Below, piece by piece: positions 40,471 through 51,395 of a stretch of DNA of 64,000 bases; the stretch's first letter is position 1; each line of letters begins with the position of its first letter. Source of the DNA: Lysobacter sp. 5GHs7-4. Its GTDB lineage: Bacteria; Pseudomonadota; Gammaproteobacteria; Xanthomonadales; Xanthomonadaceae. The notes under the pieces were generated by a model. It was not told where the DNA came from and did no database searches. It saw only the letters and a list, made by a program, of their open reading frames with translations. Position numbers and translations under genes: made by a program. The stretch is from assembly GCF_021284765.1 (NCBI RefSeq), contig NZ_CP089924.1:2746001-2810000 (forward strand), read 5' to 3'.

Positions 40471-41364
40471 ATGTCTGCTGTCCCCGCACGTTTGCACCTC
40501 GAAGATTCTTCGCTGTTCCGCCGCGTCACCGATGCCGCCGGCACCGCCGACTGGTGCTACATGCACGCCAACCCTTCGCAGGTCTATCACCCCTGCTTCT
40601 CCGAGCGCCTGCTCTGGGACATGAAGCGCACCCAGGAATGCATTCGTCGCGAACTTGCCGCCGCCGACGATCGCAAAGCCGGCATCCATCACCTGGTGCT
40701 CGCCTCCGACGACAAGCTCGCCTTCAACCTCGGCGGCGATCTGGCGCTGTTCTCGCAGCTGATCCGCAACGGCAACCGCGGCCGCCTGCTCGAGTACGCC
40801 AAGCTGTGCATCGAGGTCGCGTTCAATCTGTACCAGCTGTACGAAGACCGCGTGCACTCCATCGCCGTGATCCAGGGCGACGCGCTGGGCGGCGGTTTCG
40901 AGGCTGCGCTGTGCTGCCACACCATCATCGCCGAGGAAGGCACCGGCATGGGCTTCCCGGAAGTGCTGTTCGATCTGTTCCCCGGCATGGGCGCCTACAC
41001 CTTCCTCACCCGCCGCGTCACCCCGGTGCAGGCCGAGCGCATGATGCTGGACGCGCGCGTCTATCCGGTGGAAGAACTGCTGCGCATGGGCGTGGTCGAC
41101 ATGGTGGTTCCGCGTGGCGAAGGCCTGCGTGCGGCCGCCGACATGGTCAAGCGCAACCAGCGCATCGGCAACTCGCTGCGCGCGATGAACACCGTCCGCC
41201 AGGCCTGCAATCCGGTCACCCTGGACGAACTGCTGTCGGTCACCACCGAGTGGGTCGACGCGGCGATGCGCCTGAACGACCGCGGGCTGAAGACCATGGA
41301 ACGCCTGGTGCGCGCGCAGCAGCGCCGCGCGGAATCGAACGCTCCGGCGCTTGCATTCGCATGA
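40471..41364 (+). CDS. rpfF: DSF synthase RpfF (crotonase family)
   Basis: RpfF makes the cis-2-unsaturated fatty-acid signal DSF from acyl-ACP, acting as both dehydratase and thioesterase. The 297-residue protein keeps the two catalytic glutamates, Glu144 in GGGFEAALCCHT and Glu164 in GFPEVLFDLFPGMGAY, and the oxyanion-hole segment FNLGGDLALFSQLIR. Length and ends match Xanthomonas RpfF. The AGGAG site before the ATG at 40471 fixes the start. It converges on rpfC, whose N-terminal domain in Xanthomonas binds and restrains RpfF. Confidence 0.95.
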   Translation: MSAVPARLHLEDSSLFRRVTDAAGTADWCYMHANPSQVYHPCFSERLLWDMKRTQECIRRELAAADDRKAGIHHLVLASDDKLAFNLGGDLALFSQLIRNGNRGRLLEYAKLCIEVAFNLYQLYEDRVHSIAVIQGDALGGGFEAALCCHTIIAEEGTGMGFPEVLFDLFPGMGAYTFLTRRVTPVQAERMMLDARVYPVEELLRMGVVDMVVPRGEGLRAAADMVKRNQRIGNSLRAMNTVRQACNPVTLDELLSVTTEWVDAAMRLNDRGLKTMERLVRAQQRRAESNAPALAFA

Positions 41365-41381
41365 GGACTTCTCAGGGGGAG

Positions 41382-41406
41382 CCTGCCACGCGTCTTGCGT
41401 GGCAGG
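41382..41406. terminator. Hairpin between convergent rpfF and rpfC
   Basis: A 10-bp stem CCTGCCACGC / GCGTGGCAGG with loop GTCTT lies in the 69-nt gap. There is no T-run, so it may act on both strands weakly. Confidence 0.6.
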
Positions 41407-41433
41407 ACGAGCGGGACCGGAACGGCGGCAGGA

Positions 41434-43599
41434 TCAGGACACGTCGGGGACGTCTTTGCCGCGCCCGCTGCGGCTGAGGCGAGCGACTTCGTGACGGCTG
41501 GCGTCGGTCACCGCGGTTAGCTGCGCGGCCAGATCCGTCACCAGCTTGGATTGCTCGCGCGCCAGGACTTCGTCGCTCGCGCGCATGATCTGCGAACAGC
41601 GCTCGGCGATCGAGTGCGCGCCCAGGTTTTCGGCCACGCCCTTGTAGGCGTGCGCGACCTCGCGGAATTCCTCCCAGTTGCGCGCCGCGCCGACCTTGGC
41701 CAGCTCCTGCTGGCAGCCGCCGGCGTCCTTGAGGCACTGCTCGACGAAGTCGCGCAGGAACTGCTCGCCCAGGCCCATTTCCGCCAGTTCCGCCAGCACG
41801 GCCGGATTGGTCAGCGGCCGGCTCACGTCGCTGATCGCGCGCACCGCCGGCAGCTTCTGCGAATCGACCACGTCGGCGATGGTCTCCAGCAGCCGCCCGA
41901 CCACGATCGGCTTGGTCAGGAAGGCCATCGCGCCGGCCTCGTTGGCCGCCTCCGACGCCTGCAGGGTGGCGTCGGCGCTGAGGATGATGGTGGGCGTGTT
42001 GCGGCCGGTGCCGGCCTGCATGAAACGCAGCTGGCGGATCACGTCCAGGCCGCTCAGGCCGGGCATGTGCATGTCCAGCACCGCCAGCTCGAACTGCGCG
42101 ACCTCCAACTGGTCCAGCGCCTGCTCGCCGTCGTTAACCGCGGTCACGCGATGGCCGGCGCGCTCCAGGATGCGCGTGAGCACGGTGCGGTTGGCCTGCT
42201 GGTCGTCGGCGATCAGCACGCGCAGGTTGCGCACCCGCGTCTTGTGGCGGATGAAGGGATCTTCGAACGAGATCACCTTGCCGCCGTCGCTGTGCACGGT
42301 CTCGTGCTGTTGGGTCGGCTGGGTCTCCTCCAGCAGCATCGGCAGCTCGATCCAGAAGTGGCTGCCGCCGCCGGTGTTCTGCTCCAGGCCGATCTCGCCG
42401 CCCAGCAACTGGGTCAGGGTGCGCGCGATCGTGGTGCCCAGGCCGGTACCGCCGAAACGCCGGGTCGGGCCGTTGTCGACCTGCTCGAAGGCCTGGAAGA
42501 TGCGTTCGGCGTCCTGGCTGGACACGCCGATGCCGGTATCGCGCACCGAAAAGCGCAGCCAGACGCGGCGCTCGGGATCGGTCGCGGTCTCGCGCCCGCC
42601 GGCCAGCCGCGCGACCAGCGACACCCCGCCCTTCTCGGTGAACTTGACCGCGTTGTGCATCAGGTTCAGCAGCACCTGGGTCAACAACGCGCTGTCGCCG
42701 TTGAGGCGCACCGGTACGTCGTCCTCGATGTCGACCTTGAAGGTCAGGCCCTTGGCCGAGGCCAGCGGCTGCAGCATCTTCTGCAGGCGCTTGAGGACTT
42801 CCTGCAGGTTGAAGTCGACGTCGCGGCGCTGCAGCTTGCCGGCCTCGATCGCCGAGATGTCGAGCACGTCGTTGACCAGCAGCAACAGCGACTGCGCGGA
42901 GGTGTGGATGACCTCGGCGTACTCGCGCTGCTCCGGCGCCAGGCGGGTGCCGTGCATCAGCTCGGCCATGCCGATGATGCCGTTGAGCGGCGTGCGCAGC
43001 TCATGGCTCATATTGGCCAGGAAACGGGTCTTGGCCTCGTTGGCGCGGCGCGCGTCCTCGGTCGCCTTCTGCAGGCTGCGCAGCAGCGAGGACAGATAGG
43101 CGGGGATCGCCACCAGCCCCATCCACAGGCCCGCGGCCAGGTACGGCTGCACGCGCCAATACGGATTGCCGATCACCACCGCCATGAACGAGGCGGCCGC
43201 CAGGATCGCGGCCGAGTATAGATAGGTGGTGCCGTAGCGCAGGCCGTTGCCGATGGTCACCCACAGCACGATCACGTACAACGGCGCCAGCGAGGGCGCG
43301 TCCAGCGACATCAGCATCGCCAGCGTCGAGTAGTCGGCGATCATGCCGATCCAGCGCCGGATGTGCGACACGCCAGGCGAGATCACGATCGCCGCCATCA
43401 GGCCCAGGCCGATCACCGATTCGCCCAGCATGACCCACAGCATGGTCATGGTGGCGTGGCTGTCGCGCTCGAACGCGTGCAGGCTCAGCAGGTAGGCCAC
43501 GATCAGGCAGGCGATGACCAGTCGAACCAATGCCTGCCCGTGCTCGCTGTCCGGGCGATTCGAAAGGCGCTCCTTCAGCAAGCGCAGGACGGAAGCCAT
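41434..43599 (-). CDS. rpfC: DSF sensor hybrid histidine kinase RpfC
   Basis: The 721-residue protein has five N-terminal membrane helices (about 25-170) as in Xanthomonas RpfC. The dimerisation/phosphoacceptor segment [15 protein letters not shown] puts His near 199, and the HATPase has DTGIGV and [11 protein letters not shown] receiver domain follows with Asp in [12 protein letters not shown] (near 515). The C-terminal HPt domain has His in [13 protein letters not shown] (near 655). The N-terminus [18 protein letters not shown] and [12 protein letters not shown] align with RpfC. It follows rpfG by 3 nt on the same strand. Confidence 0.95.
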   Translation of the reverse strand: MASVLRLLKERLSNRPDSEHGQALVRLVIACLIVAYLLSLHAFERDSHATMTMLWVMLGESVIGLGLMAAIVISPGVSHIRRWIGMIADYSTLAMLMSLDAPSLAPLYVIVLWVTIGNGLRYGTTYLYSAAILAAASFMAVVIGNPYWRVQPYLAAGLWMGLVAIPAYLSSLLRSLQKATEDARRANEAKTRFLANMSHELRTPLNGIIGMAELMHGTRLAPEQREYAEVIHTSAQSLLLLVNDVLDISAIEAGKLQRRDVDFNLQEVLKRLQKMLQPLASAKGLTFKVDIEDDVPVRLNGDSALLTQVLLNLMHNAVKFTEKGGVSLVARLAGGRETATDPERRVWLRFSVRDTGIGVSSQDAERIFQAFEQVDNGPTRRFGGTGLGTTIARTLTQLLGGEIGLEQNTGGGSHFWIELPMLLEETQPTQQHETVHSDGGKVISFEDPFIRHKTRVRNLRVLIADDQQANRTVLTRILERAGHRVTAVNDGEQALDQLEVAQFELAVLDMHMPGLSGLDVIRQLRFMQAGTGRNTPTIILSADATLQASEAANEAGAMAFLTKPIVVGRLLETIADVVDSQKLPAVRAISDVSRPLTNPAVLAELAEMGLGEQFLRDFVEQCLKDAGGCQQELAKVGAARNWEEFREVAHAYKGVAENLGAHSIAERCSQIMRASDEVLAREQSKLVTDLAAQLTAVTDASRHEVARLSRSGRGKDVPDVS

Positions 43600-43602
43600 C
43601 GG

Positions 43603-44661
43603 CTACTCCATGCCGGGTCGGGGGACACTCGTCGAATAGCGGCTGCAGATCTCTTCAAGACGGGCGCGGCTGCGGATCAGGGCGTCCACGCAGCGCGGGT
43701 CGAACAGGCGGCCGCGCTGGGCGTACAAATACCCCAAAGCGGCGTCCACGTCCCAGGCCTTCTTGTAGGGACGCGGCGAAATCAGGGCGTCGAAGACGTC
43801 GGCGACCGCGACGATCCGCGCTTCCAGCGGGATCTCCTCGCCCACCAGGCCGTCGGGATAGCCGCTGCCGTCGTAACGTTCGTGATGGCGCAGCGCGATC
43901 ATCGCGCCGGCCTGGATGAAACGGTTCTGGCTGCCGCTGAGCAGCTCGTAGCCGATCTTGGGATGGCGGCGCATCACCGCCGTCTCCTCCTCGGTCAACG
44001 GGCCGGGCTTCATCAGCACCGCGTCGGGGATCGCGATCTTGCCCACGTCGTGCAGCGGCGCGGCCATCTCGATCACCCGCACCTCGTCCTCGAACATGCC
44101 CAGCGCCTCGGCGATCAGCCCGGCGATGTGGGCCATGCGCTCCAGGTAGGCGCTGGTGCCGGCGTCGCGGTACTCGATCGCGCGCGCCAGCCGCGACAGC
44201 GTCTCGCGCTCGCGTTCCTCGACCTCGTGCATGCTCGACAGCAGGCGCTGTTCCAGCGACAGCGCGCGCTGCTTGACGTTCTCGGACTGCTGGCGCAACT
44301 GCAGCAGGTTACGGCAACGCGCGCGCAGCTCGCGCGGACGCACCGGCTTGACCAGGAAATCGATCACGCCCGCTTCCAGCGCGGCCTGCCGCACCGGCTC
44401 GTCGCCGACCACGGTGACCAGGATGATCGGAATGTCGCGGTGCAGCGGCAGGCGGCGGAAACGGCGCGCGAACTCCAGGCCGTCGATGCCGGGCATGCGG
44501 TAGTCCAGCAACAGCAGGTCCGGCTGGCTGGACTCGCACCAGGCCAGCGCGGCCTCGGGCTCGCCGAAGTCGTGCACGGCCAGCTCGGACGCAATGTCCT
44601 CGATGATGTGGCGCAGCATGGTGCGCGCGGACGTTTGGTCATCGACGATAACGACGTTCAC
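43603..44661 (-). CDS. rpfG: Response regulator RpfG, cyclic-di-GMP phosphodiesterase (HD-GYP)
   Basis: RpfG receives phosphate from RpfC and degrades cyclic di-GMP. The 352-residue form from the GTG at 44661 starts directly with the receiver domain (VNVVIVDDQTSART; phospho-Asp in LLLLDYRMPG). The HD-GYP domain follows, with PLHDVGKIAIPD and HHERYDGSGYPDGL. Xanthomonas RpfG has about 25 more N-terminal residues, and the frame here stays open to a GTG at 44748, so a longer start is possible. A 7-bp hairpin (44678-44697) lies in that stretch. It forms an operon with rpfC. Confidence 0.94.
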   Translation of the reverse strand: MNVVIVDDQTSARTMLRHIIEDIASELAVHDFGEPEAALAWCESSQPDLLLLDYRMPGIDGLEFARRFRRLPLHRDIPIILVTVVGDEPVRQAALEAGVIDFLVKPVRPRELRARCRNLLQLRQQSENVKQRALSLEQRLLSSMHEVEERERETLSRLARAIEYRDAGTSAYLERMAHIAGLIAEALGMFEDEVRVIEMAAPLHDVGKIAIPDAVLMKPGPLTEEETAVMRRHPKIGYELLSGSQNRFIQAGAMIALRHHERYDGSGYPDGLVGEEIPLEARIVAVADVFDALISPRPYKKAWDVDAALGYLYAQRGRLFDPRCVDALIRSRARLEEICSRYSTSVPRPGME

Positions 44662-44886
44662 ACCGGCATCCGTGAGGGGCCACCCCCTGTGGTGGCCGAC
44701 TGGACGAGGATACCCCGCCCAGCGGCAGTTGACAGCCGCCCCGTTCACTTTGCGGTGCGACGCACAACGACAACGGCGAAAGACAGCAAAACCGGACGTT
44801 ATCGGCGTGCCCGGCGACGTTCACGGCCGGCCCCGCCGACCGTTGCCGCGACCGGTCGGCGCAGGCAGACCGGTCGCGCCGCGCGC

Positions 44887-46401
<1,515 letters not shown>

Positions 46402-46598
46402 GGTCTTCGTAGGGTTGGGGTTGCGATGGGACGGGGTCAGGAAAGCAGAGTACTGGCAGCGGGCGCGGTTTGCTCGCCGCCGCGGGCGGCGGGCGGCCCG
46501 GAAGACCGGGTGACCTTGCGCACATCCGCGTCGCCGGCGCCGGGTCTAGATTCGGTGCTGCGCCTCAGTCGAAGGCGCGCCCACGAGGTGGATGCCGC

Positions 46599-46748
46599 AT
46601 GTTCAAGAAGGTTCTGATCGGCCTGGCGATGGTGATGGTGGTCTGCGCCCTCGCCCGCGCCGGCTACGAGTTCGGCCAGCACATGGCGCAGCGCGACCAG
46701 GCTCAGCAGGCCCAAGCGCAGGCCGCCGCGACGCCGCCCGCGCCCTGA
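46599..46748 (+). CDS. Possible 49-residue membrane-anchored small protein
   Basis: The ATG at 46599 follows GAGGTGG. The product has one hydrophobic helix (VLIGLAMVMVVCALA), then EFGQHMAQRDQAQQ and a Gln/Ala/Pro-rich tail. It is on plus between minus-strand lysS and prfB. Such small anchored proteins are common and poorly known. Confidence 0.5.
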   Translation: MFKKVLIGLAMVMVVCALARAGYEFGQHMAQRDQAQQAQAQAAATPPAP

Positions 46749-46802
46749 GTCCGGCCATGGCGGCGGACGGCGACCCGTGGTCGCGTCCGCCGCGGCCGCG
46801 AC

Positions 46803-47931
46803 TCAGACCGCGTCGCTGCGTTTGGAGCCGGCTTCCAGGCCCGATTTCAGGCTGGCCTCGACGAATTCGTCCAGGTCGCCGTCGAGCACCTTCTGGGTAT
46901 CGCTGCGTTCGATGCCGGTGCGCAGGTCCTTGATCCGGCTCTGATCGAGCACGTAGTTGCGGATCTGGCTGCCCCAGCCGATGTCGGACTTGGTCGCCTC
47001 GACCGCGTCGCGCTCGGCGTTGCGCTTCTGGATTTCCAGCTCGTAGAGCTTGGCGGCCAGCATCTTCATCGCGTTGTCGCGGTTCTGGTGCTGGCTGCGG
47101 CCGGTCTGGCAGGCGACCACGATCCCGCTGGGGACGTGGGTGATGCGCACCGCCGACTCGGTCTTGTTGACGTGCTGACCGCCGGCGCCGGAGGAGCGGT
47201 AGACGTCGGTCTTGAGGTCGGCCGGATTGATGTCGATCTCGATGTTGTCGTCCACTTCCGGCGACACGAACACCGAGGTGAAGCTGGTGTGGCGGCGGTT
47301 GTCGGAGTCGAACGGCGACTTGCGCACCAGCCGGTGCACGCCGGTCTCGGTCTTGAGCCAGCCGTAGGCGAAATCGCCCTCGACCCGCAGCGTGGCGGAC
47401 TTGATGCCGGCGACGTCGCCGCCGCTGACTTCCATCAGCTCGGTCTTCCAGCCGCGCGACTCGCACCAGCGCAGGTACATGCGCAGCAGGATTTCGGCCC
47501 AGTCCTGCGCCTCGGTGCCGCCGGCGCCGGCCTGGATGTCGACGAAGGCGTTGGCGCCGTCCATCTGGCCGGAGAACATGCGCCGGAACTCGAGCTGCTC
47601 GACGTCCTTGGCGTAGCGCTCGACGTCGTCGACCACGGCCAGCGCGGTCGATTCGTCGTTCTCCATTTCCGCCAGCTCCAGCAGTTCGCCGGCGCCGACC
47701 AGACCCTCGGTGAGGTCGCGGATGCCGTTGACCACCTTCTCCAGCGCGGAGCGCTCGCGGCCCAGGCCCTGGGCGCGTTCGGCGTTGTTCCAGACGTCCG
47801 GGTGTTCCAGCTCGCGGTTTACTTCTTCGAGGCGTTCGACCTTGCTGTCGTAGTCAAAGATACCCCCTGAGCGAATCCAGCCGTCCGGTGAGGTCGGCGA
47901 TGCGCTGGCGGACGGGATTGAGTTCGATCAT
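46803..47931 (-). CDS. prfB: Peptide chain release factor RF2, with programmed +1 frameshift
   Basis: RF2 reads UAA and UGA stops. Frame one runs 25 codons from the ATG at 47931 ([20 protein letters not shown] onward) to an in-frame TGA at 47854-47856. The rest continues in the +1 frame from GAC at 47853-47855, giving about 367 residues in total. The tripeptide anticodon region is [13 protein letters not shown] and the GGQ loop is [14 protein letters not shown]. The frame change is the known autoregulatory device, not a mutation. Synteny with lysS is conserved in many bacteria. Confidence 0.96.
47853..47868 (-). promoter_or_regulatory. prfB +1 frameshift signal
   Basis: On the minus strand the sequence is AGGGGG-TAT-CTT-TGA-C. 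The internal Shine-Dalgarno-like AGGGGG sits 3 nt before the slippery CTT, and the UGA stop is followed by C. This is identical to the E. coli signal and lowers RF2 synthesis when RF2 is abundant. Confidence 0.95.
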
Positions 47932-48078
47932 GTCCGGTGGTTTAGGTGTGCGGATGAACCGTCAATTCTAGCAGGCCGGGGGGCCCGACTGGCTGGGGCG
48001 GAAACCGCCAGGCCGGGAATCGCCGGGGCGCGGGATGCGGGCACGCCCGCGGCCCGTCCGTGCCCGGTCCTGCCGCGC

Positions 48079-51033
48079 TCACTTCACCTCGAACTCGCCC
48101 ACCAGCACCGTCTCCGACTGCTGCTTCAGGCGCAGGGTCACGCGCTGGTCGCGCTGGCGCGCGGTGCCGAAGCCGGTGCTCAGCCACAGCTGCAAGGTGG
48201 TGGCGCCGGTGACCAGTTGCTGGCGGTCGCCGTAGAAGTTGGCCTCGACCTTGTACTTGCCGGGCTTGGCGTCGCGCAGCATGAACTCCTCCGGCCCGTA
48301 GCCGCCGGTGAAGTCGTTGGACAGGCGCCCGCCCTGGTACGTCAGCGGATGCTGATAGAAGCAGCGCTCGCCGTTGGGATCGGTCACCCACAGGTCCATG
48401 TCGGAGTTGTCGCTGTCCCAGCTCAGCACCGCGCGCAGGTCCAGCGGCAGGTTGCGCAGCAGGCGCGGGTCGATGCGCGAGGTGTCCAGCGTGCCGCCGG
48501 CCTGGGCGACGATGGCGTTGAGCTCGTGCAGCGCGATCAGGGTCACGCCCTCGAAGCGGGCGTCCCAGGGCCGGCTGACCACCTCGTAGAGCTGATCGAT
48601 CGCCGGCTGATACTCGCGCAGCGCGGCGTGCGCCAGGCCCAGGTCGCGGTAGCTCTGCGGTTCTTCCTCGGCCAGCCGCGCGACGCGTTCGAACAGCGGC
48701 AGCGCCAGCGCCGGCTCGTCGGCCTGCAACAGGCGGTAACCGAGCACGCGCAGGATGTGGCGGTTCTCCAGGTCGAGTTCGGCCAGGTTGGACAGCACCC
48801 GCAGCGCCAGCGCGCGTTGCTGTTTTTCCAGCAGTACGTCGGCGACGTCGAGGTAGAACGCGGTGCTGGCGGCGTAGCCGTCGCGTTCGTCCAGGTAGAT
48901 CGCGTAGGCCTGATCCGGCGCGGCCTTGCGCAGGCGCGCGGCATAGGGCGAATCGGGCTTCCAGGCCTGCAGGGCGATGCTGACGCCGCGGCCTTCGCCG
49001 CGATCGGCCTCCGCCGCCATCGGCTGCGGCACGCCGCCGGCTGCGGGCGCCGCCTCGCGCAGGCGCGCGCCGATGACGGCTATCCGGTCCAGCGCGGCCG
49101 ACTCCTCGGCCAGTGCCAGCGGCTCGCCGATCTCCGGCGCGGCATCCGCCGGCGCGGGCGCCGGCGCAGGCGGCATCGGCGGCATGTAGGCGTAGCCGTC
49201 GGCTGCGGGCGCGGCCTGCACCAGCCCCTTGGCGATGCGTTCGGGCTGCGGCGGCCGGCCCTTGGGCCAGGCCTTGCTCCACCACTGCACCTGCTCGTCG
49301 AACTGCGTGGCGACCGCATCCAGATGGTTGCGGCGGTCGCGCTCGCGCTGTTGGCCCTGCTCGGCCTTCAGGCGCGCGAACTCGGCGCGGTACTCGGCCG
49401 GCGGCGCGATGTCGTGCTGCACGTAGTCGGCCACCGCCTCCAGCACCAGCAGCGAGCTTTCCGGCGTGACCAGGCCGAAGTCGCGGCTCAGGCGCGCGAT
49501 GCGCGCGCGGTGCAGTTCCGGTTCCGCGCCCAGCGCACGCACCGAATACCCCGCCCACAGGCGCGCGGCGTAGGCGCTGCGCGGGCCGTCGCCGTCCACG
49601 CGCAGGCGGATCGGCGCCTGACCGGACAGACGCAGGCTCAGCTCGGCCTGCGGCGAACTCAGGCGGCCGGCGATGCGCAGCACGCCGTCGCGCGGGTAAG
49701 GCGACTCGGCGACCAGATCGGTGGCGCCGACCGCGTCGAGTTCGTCCAGGCGCAGCGGAGCGGCCAGCAGCGCATCGGCCGCAGACGCGACCTCGGCGGC
49801 GGTATGCCAGGCGATCAAACGGCCGCCGTGGGTTTCGGCCAGCGCGCTCAGGCGTGCGCTGTCGGCGGCATCGCCGGCGGAGTTGATCGCGTACAGGCGC
49901 TGCGCGCGTTGCAGTTCGGGAAAGCGGCGCTGGCCGTAGTTGAACAGGCCGTCGCTGACCAGCAGGTATTCCTCCACGTCCGCCTGCGGCGTCCAGCCGC
50001 CGGGGTCGGTGGCGCCGTCGTAGACGGTGGCCTTGAGCGCGGCGCGCAGCTCGCGCCAGTCGCCGCCGCGCACCGGGTACGCGACCGGGCCCTCGGCGCG
50101 GTCGCGCAGGCGGATCAGACGCACCTGCGCGTCGCCCAGCGCGGCGAAGTAGCGCTCCAGCACGGCCAGTTCGCCGGCCTGGTCGCGCTTGCGGCCGGAG
50201 GCCGAGCTGTCCCACAACAGACCCACCACCTTGGGCAGCGCGCGCTGCGCGGGCTGCGACGGCACCGGCACCTCGGCGACGAAGTACTGGCGGTCGTCGA
50301 CGCTTTGCACGTAGGCCTGCGCCGCGCGCGTGCCGTCGAAACGCAGGCCGAGCCCCTGCCCTTGCAGCATCCGCGCACGCGGCACCTGGGCGACATAGGC
50401 GCCGTCGCGGTCGCGCCGGAATGCCAGCTCGCCGAAACCGCGCTCGACCGTCGGCGCCTGGCGCGCGATCACGCGCAGCGCGACTTGCTCGACTTCGCGC
50501 GCATACGCCAGCGGCAGGCGCATGCGGCGGCCGTCGCCGTCGGGGCTCAGGGTTTCGACATAGCTCAGGCGCACGCGGCGCGTGCCCTGGGCCGGGATCG
50601 GGTACACGCGCAGGCGGAAATGGTTGCCTTCGGTCTTCTCCAGCAGCGCCGGATCCACGCGACGGCGCTCGATCGCTTCGAACACCGCCTGCGCCTTGGC
50701 CTTGGGCACGGGCACCGCGTCGCGCATGCGGCCGTCGATGTCCAGGGCGAAGGCGCTGATCTGCTGGCCGTCGCGCAAGGGGAACTGCAACTGGCCTTCC
50801 AGCGGCCGCGCATTGGGATTGCGGAACACCAGCTCGACCGTGGTCTGGGCCAGACCGCCGTTGACCTCGACCTCGACCTGCGCCGACTCCAGCGCGATCG
50901 GCCGCTCGGCGCCCGCGGCGCGCATCAGCGGCGGCGCGGTCAGCGCGCGATCGTCGGCCGGGCCGATCACCTGGGCGGCGACCGCCCCGCTCAGCCCCAG
51001 CAGCAAGCCCATGGACAAAAATATGGAACGCAC
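48079..51033 (-). CDS. Exported VIT/VWA-type protein with TPR and DUF2135 domains
   Basis: The 984-residue protein starts at a GTG after GGGGTGACC and has a signal peptide (1-20). A VIT domain (about 35-165) has LAQTTVELVFRNPNARPLEG. A VWA-like domain (about 255-420) has VVGLLWDSSASG, which keeps the DxSxS metal site. A linker rich in Pro/Ala follows (about 570-620), then TPR-like helices (about 720-850) and a C-terminal DUF2135/YfaP-like beta domain (about 860-984) with NSDMDLWVTDPNGERCFYQH. Inter-alpha-trypsin-inhibitor-like proteins of this type are exported and of uncertain role, perhaps adhesion or envelope stress. Confidence 0.83.
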   Translation of the reverse strand: MRSIFLSMGLLLGLSGAVAAQVIGPADDRALTAPPLMRAAGAERPIALESAQVEVEVNGGLAQTTVELVFRNPNARPLEGQLQFPLRDGQQISAFALDIDGRMRDAVPVPKAKAQAVFEAIERRRVDPALLEKTEGNHFRLRVYPIPAQGTRRVRLSYVETLSPDGDGRRMRLPLAYAREVEQVALRVIARQAPTVERGFGELAFRRDRDGAYVAQVPRARMLQGQGLGLRFDGTRAAQAYVQSVDDRQYFVAEVPVPSQPAQRALPKVVGLLWDSSASGRKRDQAGELAVLERYFAALGDAQVRLIRLRDRAEGPVAYPVRGGDWRELRAALKATVYDGATDPGGWTPQADVEEYLLVSDGLFNYGQRRFPELQRAQRLYAINSAGDAADSARLSALAETHGGRLIAWHTAAEVASAADALLAAPLRLDELDAVGATDLVAESPYPRDGVLRIAGRLSSPQAELSLRLSGQAPIRLRVDGDGPRSAYAARLWAGYSVRALGAEPELHRARIARLSRDFGLVTPESSLLVLEAVADYVQHDIAPPAEYRAEFARLKAEQGQQRERDRRNHLDAVATQFDEQVQWWSKAWPKGRPPQPERIAKGLVQAAPAADGYAYMPPMPPAPAPAPADAAPEIGEPLALAEESAALDRIAVIGARLREAAPAAGGVPQPMAAEADRGEGRGVSIALQAWKPDSPYAARLRKAAPDQAYAIYLDERDGYAASTAFYLDVADVLLEKQQRALALRVLSNLAELDLENRHILRVLGYRLLQADEPALALPLFERVARLAEEEPQSYRDLGLAHAALREYQPAIDQLYEVVSRPWDARFEGVTLIALHELNAIVAQAGGTLDTSRIDPRLLRNLPLDLRAVLSWDSDNSDMDLWVTDPNGERCFYQHPLTYQGGRLSNDFTGGYGPEEFMLRDAKPGKYKVEANFYGDRQQLVTGATTLQLWLSTGFGTARQRDQRVTLRLKQQSETVLVGEFEVK

Positions 51034-51395
51034 CGGTCACCCCTTGTGGATTCGTTGTCGGTCGCAGCTATCGGTAGCCAACGCATGCGCGGGCTGAAAG
51101 GGGTTGGACGCCAACCAGACGCATCCGAATCCCGAACTCGCACCGTCCCCGCGATCACCATAAAGCCTGGACGCGCCGGCAGCGCGAGCGCAGGCGCAGC
51201 GGCGCCCGATCCGGACCGGTTTTCCCAAGCGGCGACTTTTCCGCTTCGAAAAATGAGACTCACAGCACGCTACCTGAGTGAAAACCCCTGCCGACACCCG
51301 GTCCGGGCCTGGGTCGCGGCGCCCATGATCCGATCTGCCCCGCCTGAGGCGAGCGCACAACGGGACCTTCATCAGTTCACTGGGAGCCAGACGCA
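51034..51395. other. 362-nt divergent intergenic region, no gene
   Basis: This region lies between the VIT protein and the secreted protease and must hold both promoters. A GGGAG site precedes the protease start. No repeat or operator is evident. Confidence 0.4.

Noticed and set aside
47736..47931. prfB read as a frameshifted pseudogene
   Set aside because: The TGA after 25 codons sits in the exact programmed +1 frameshift signal, so the gene is functional.
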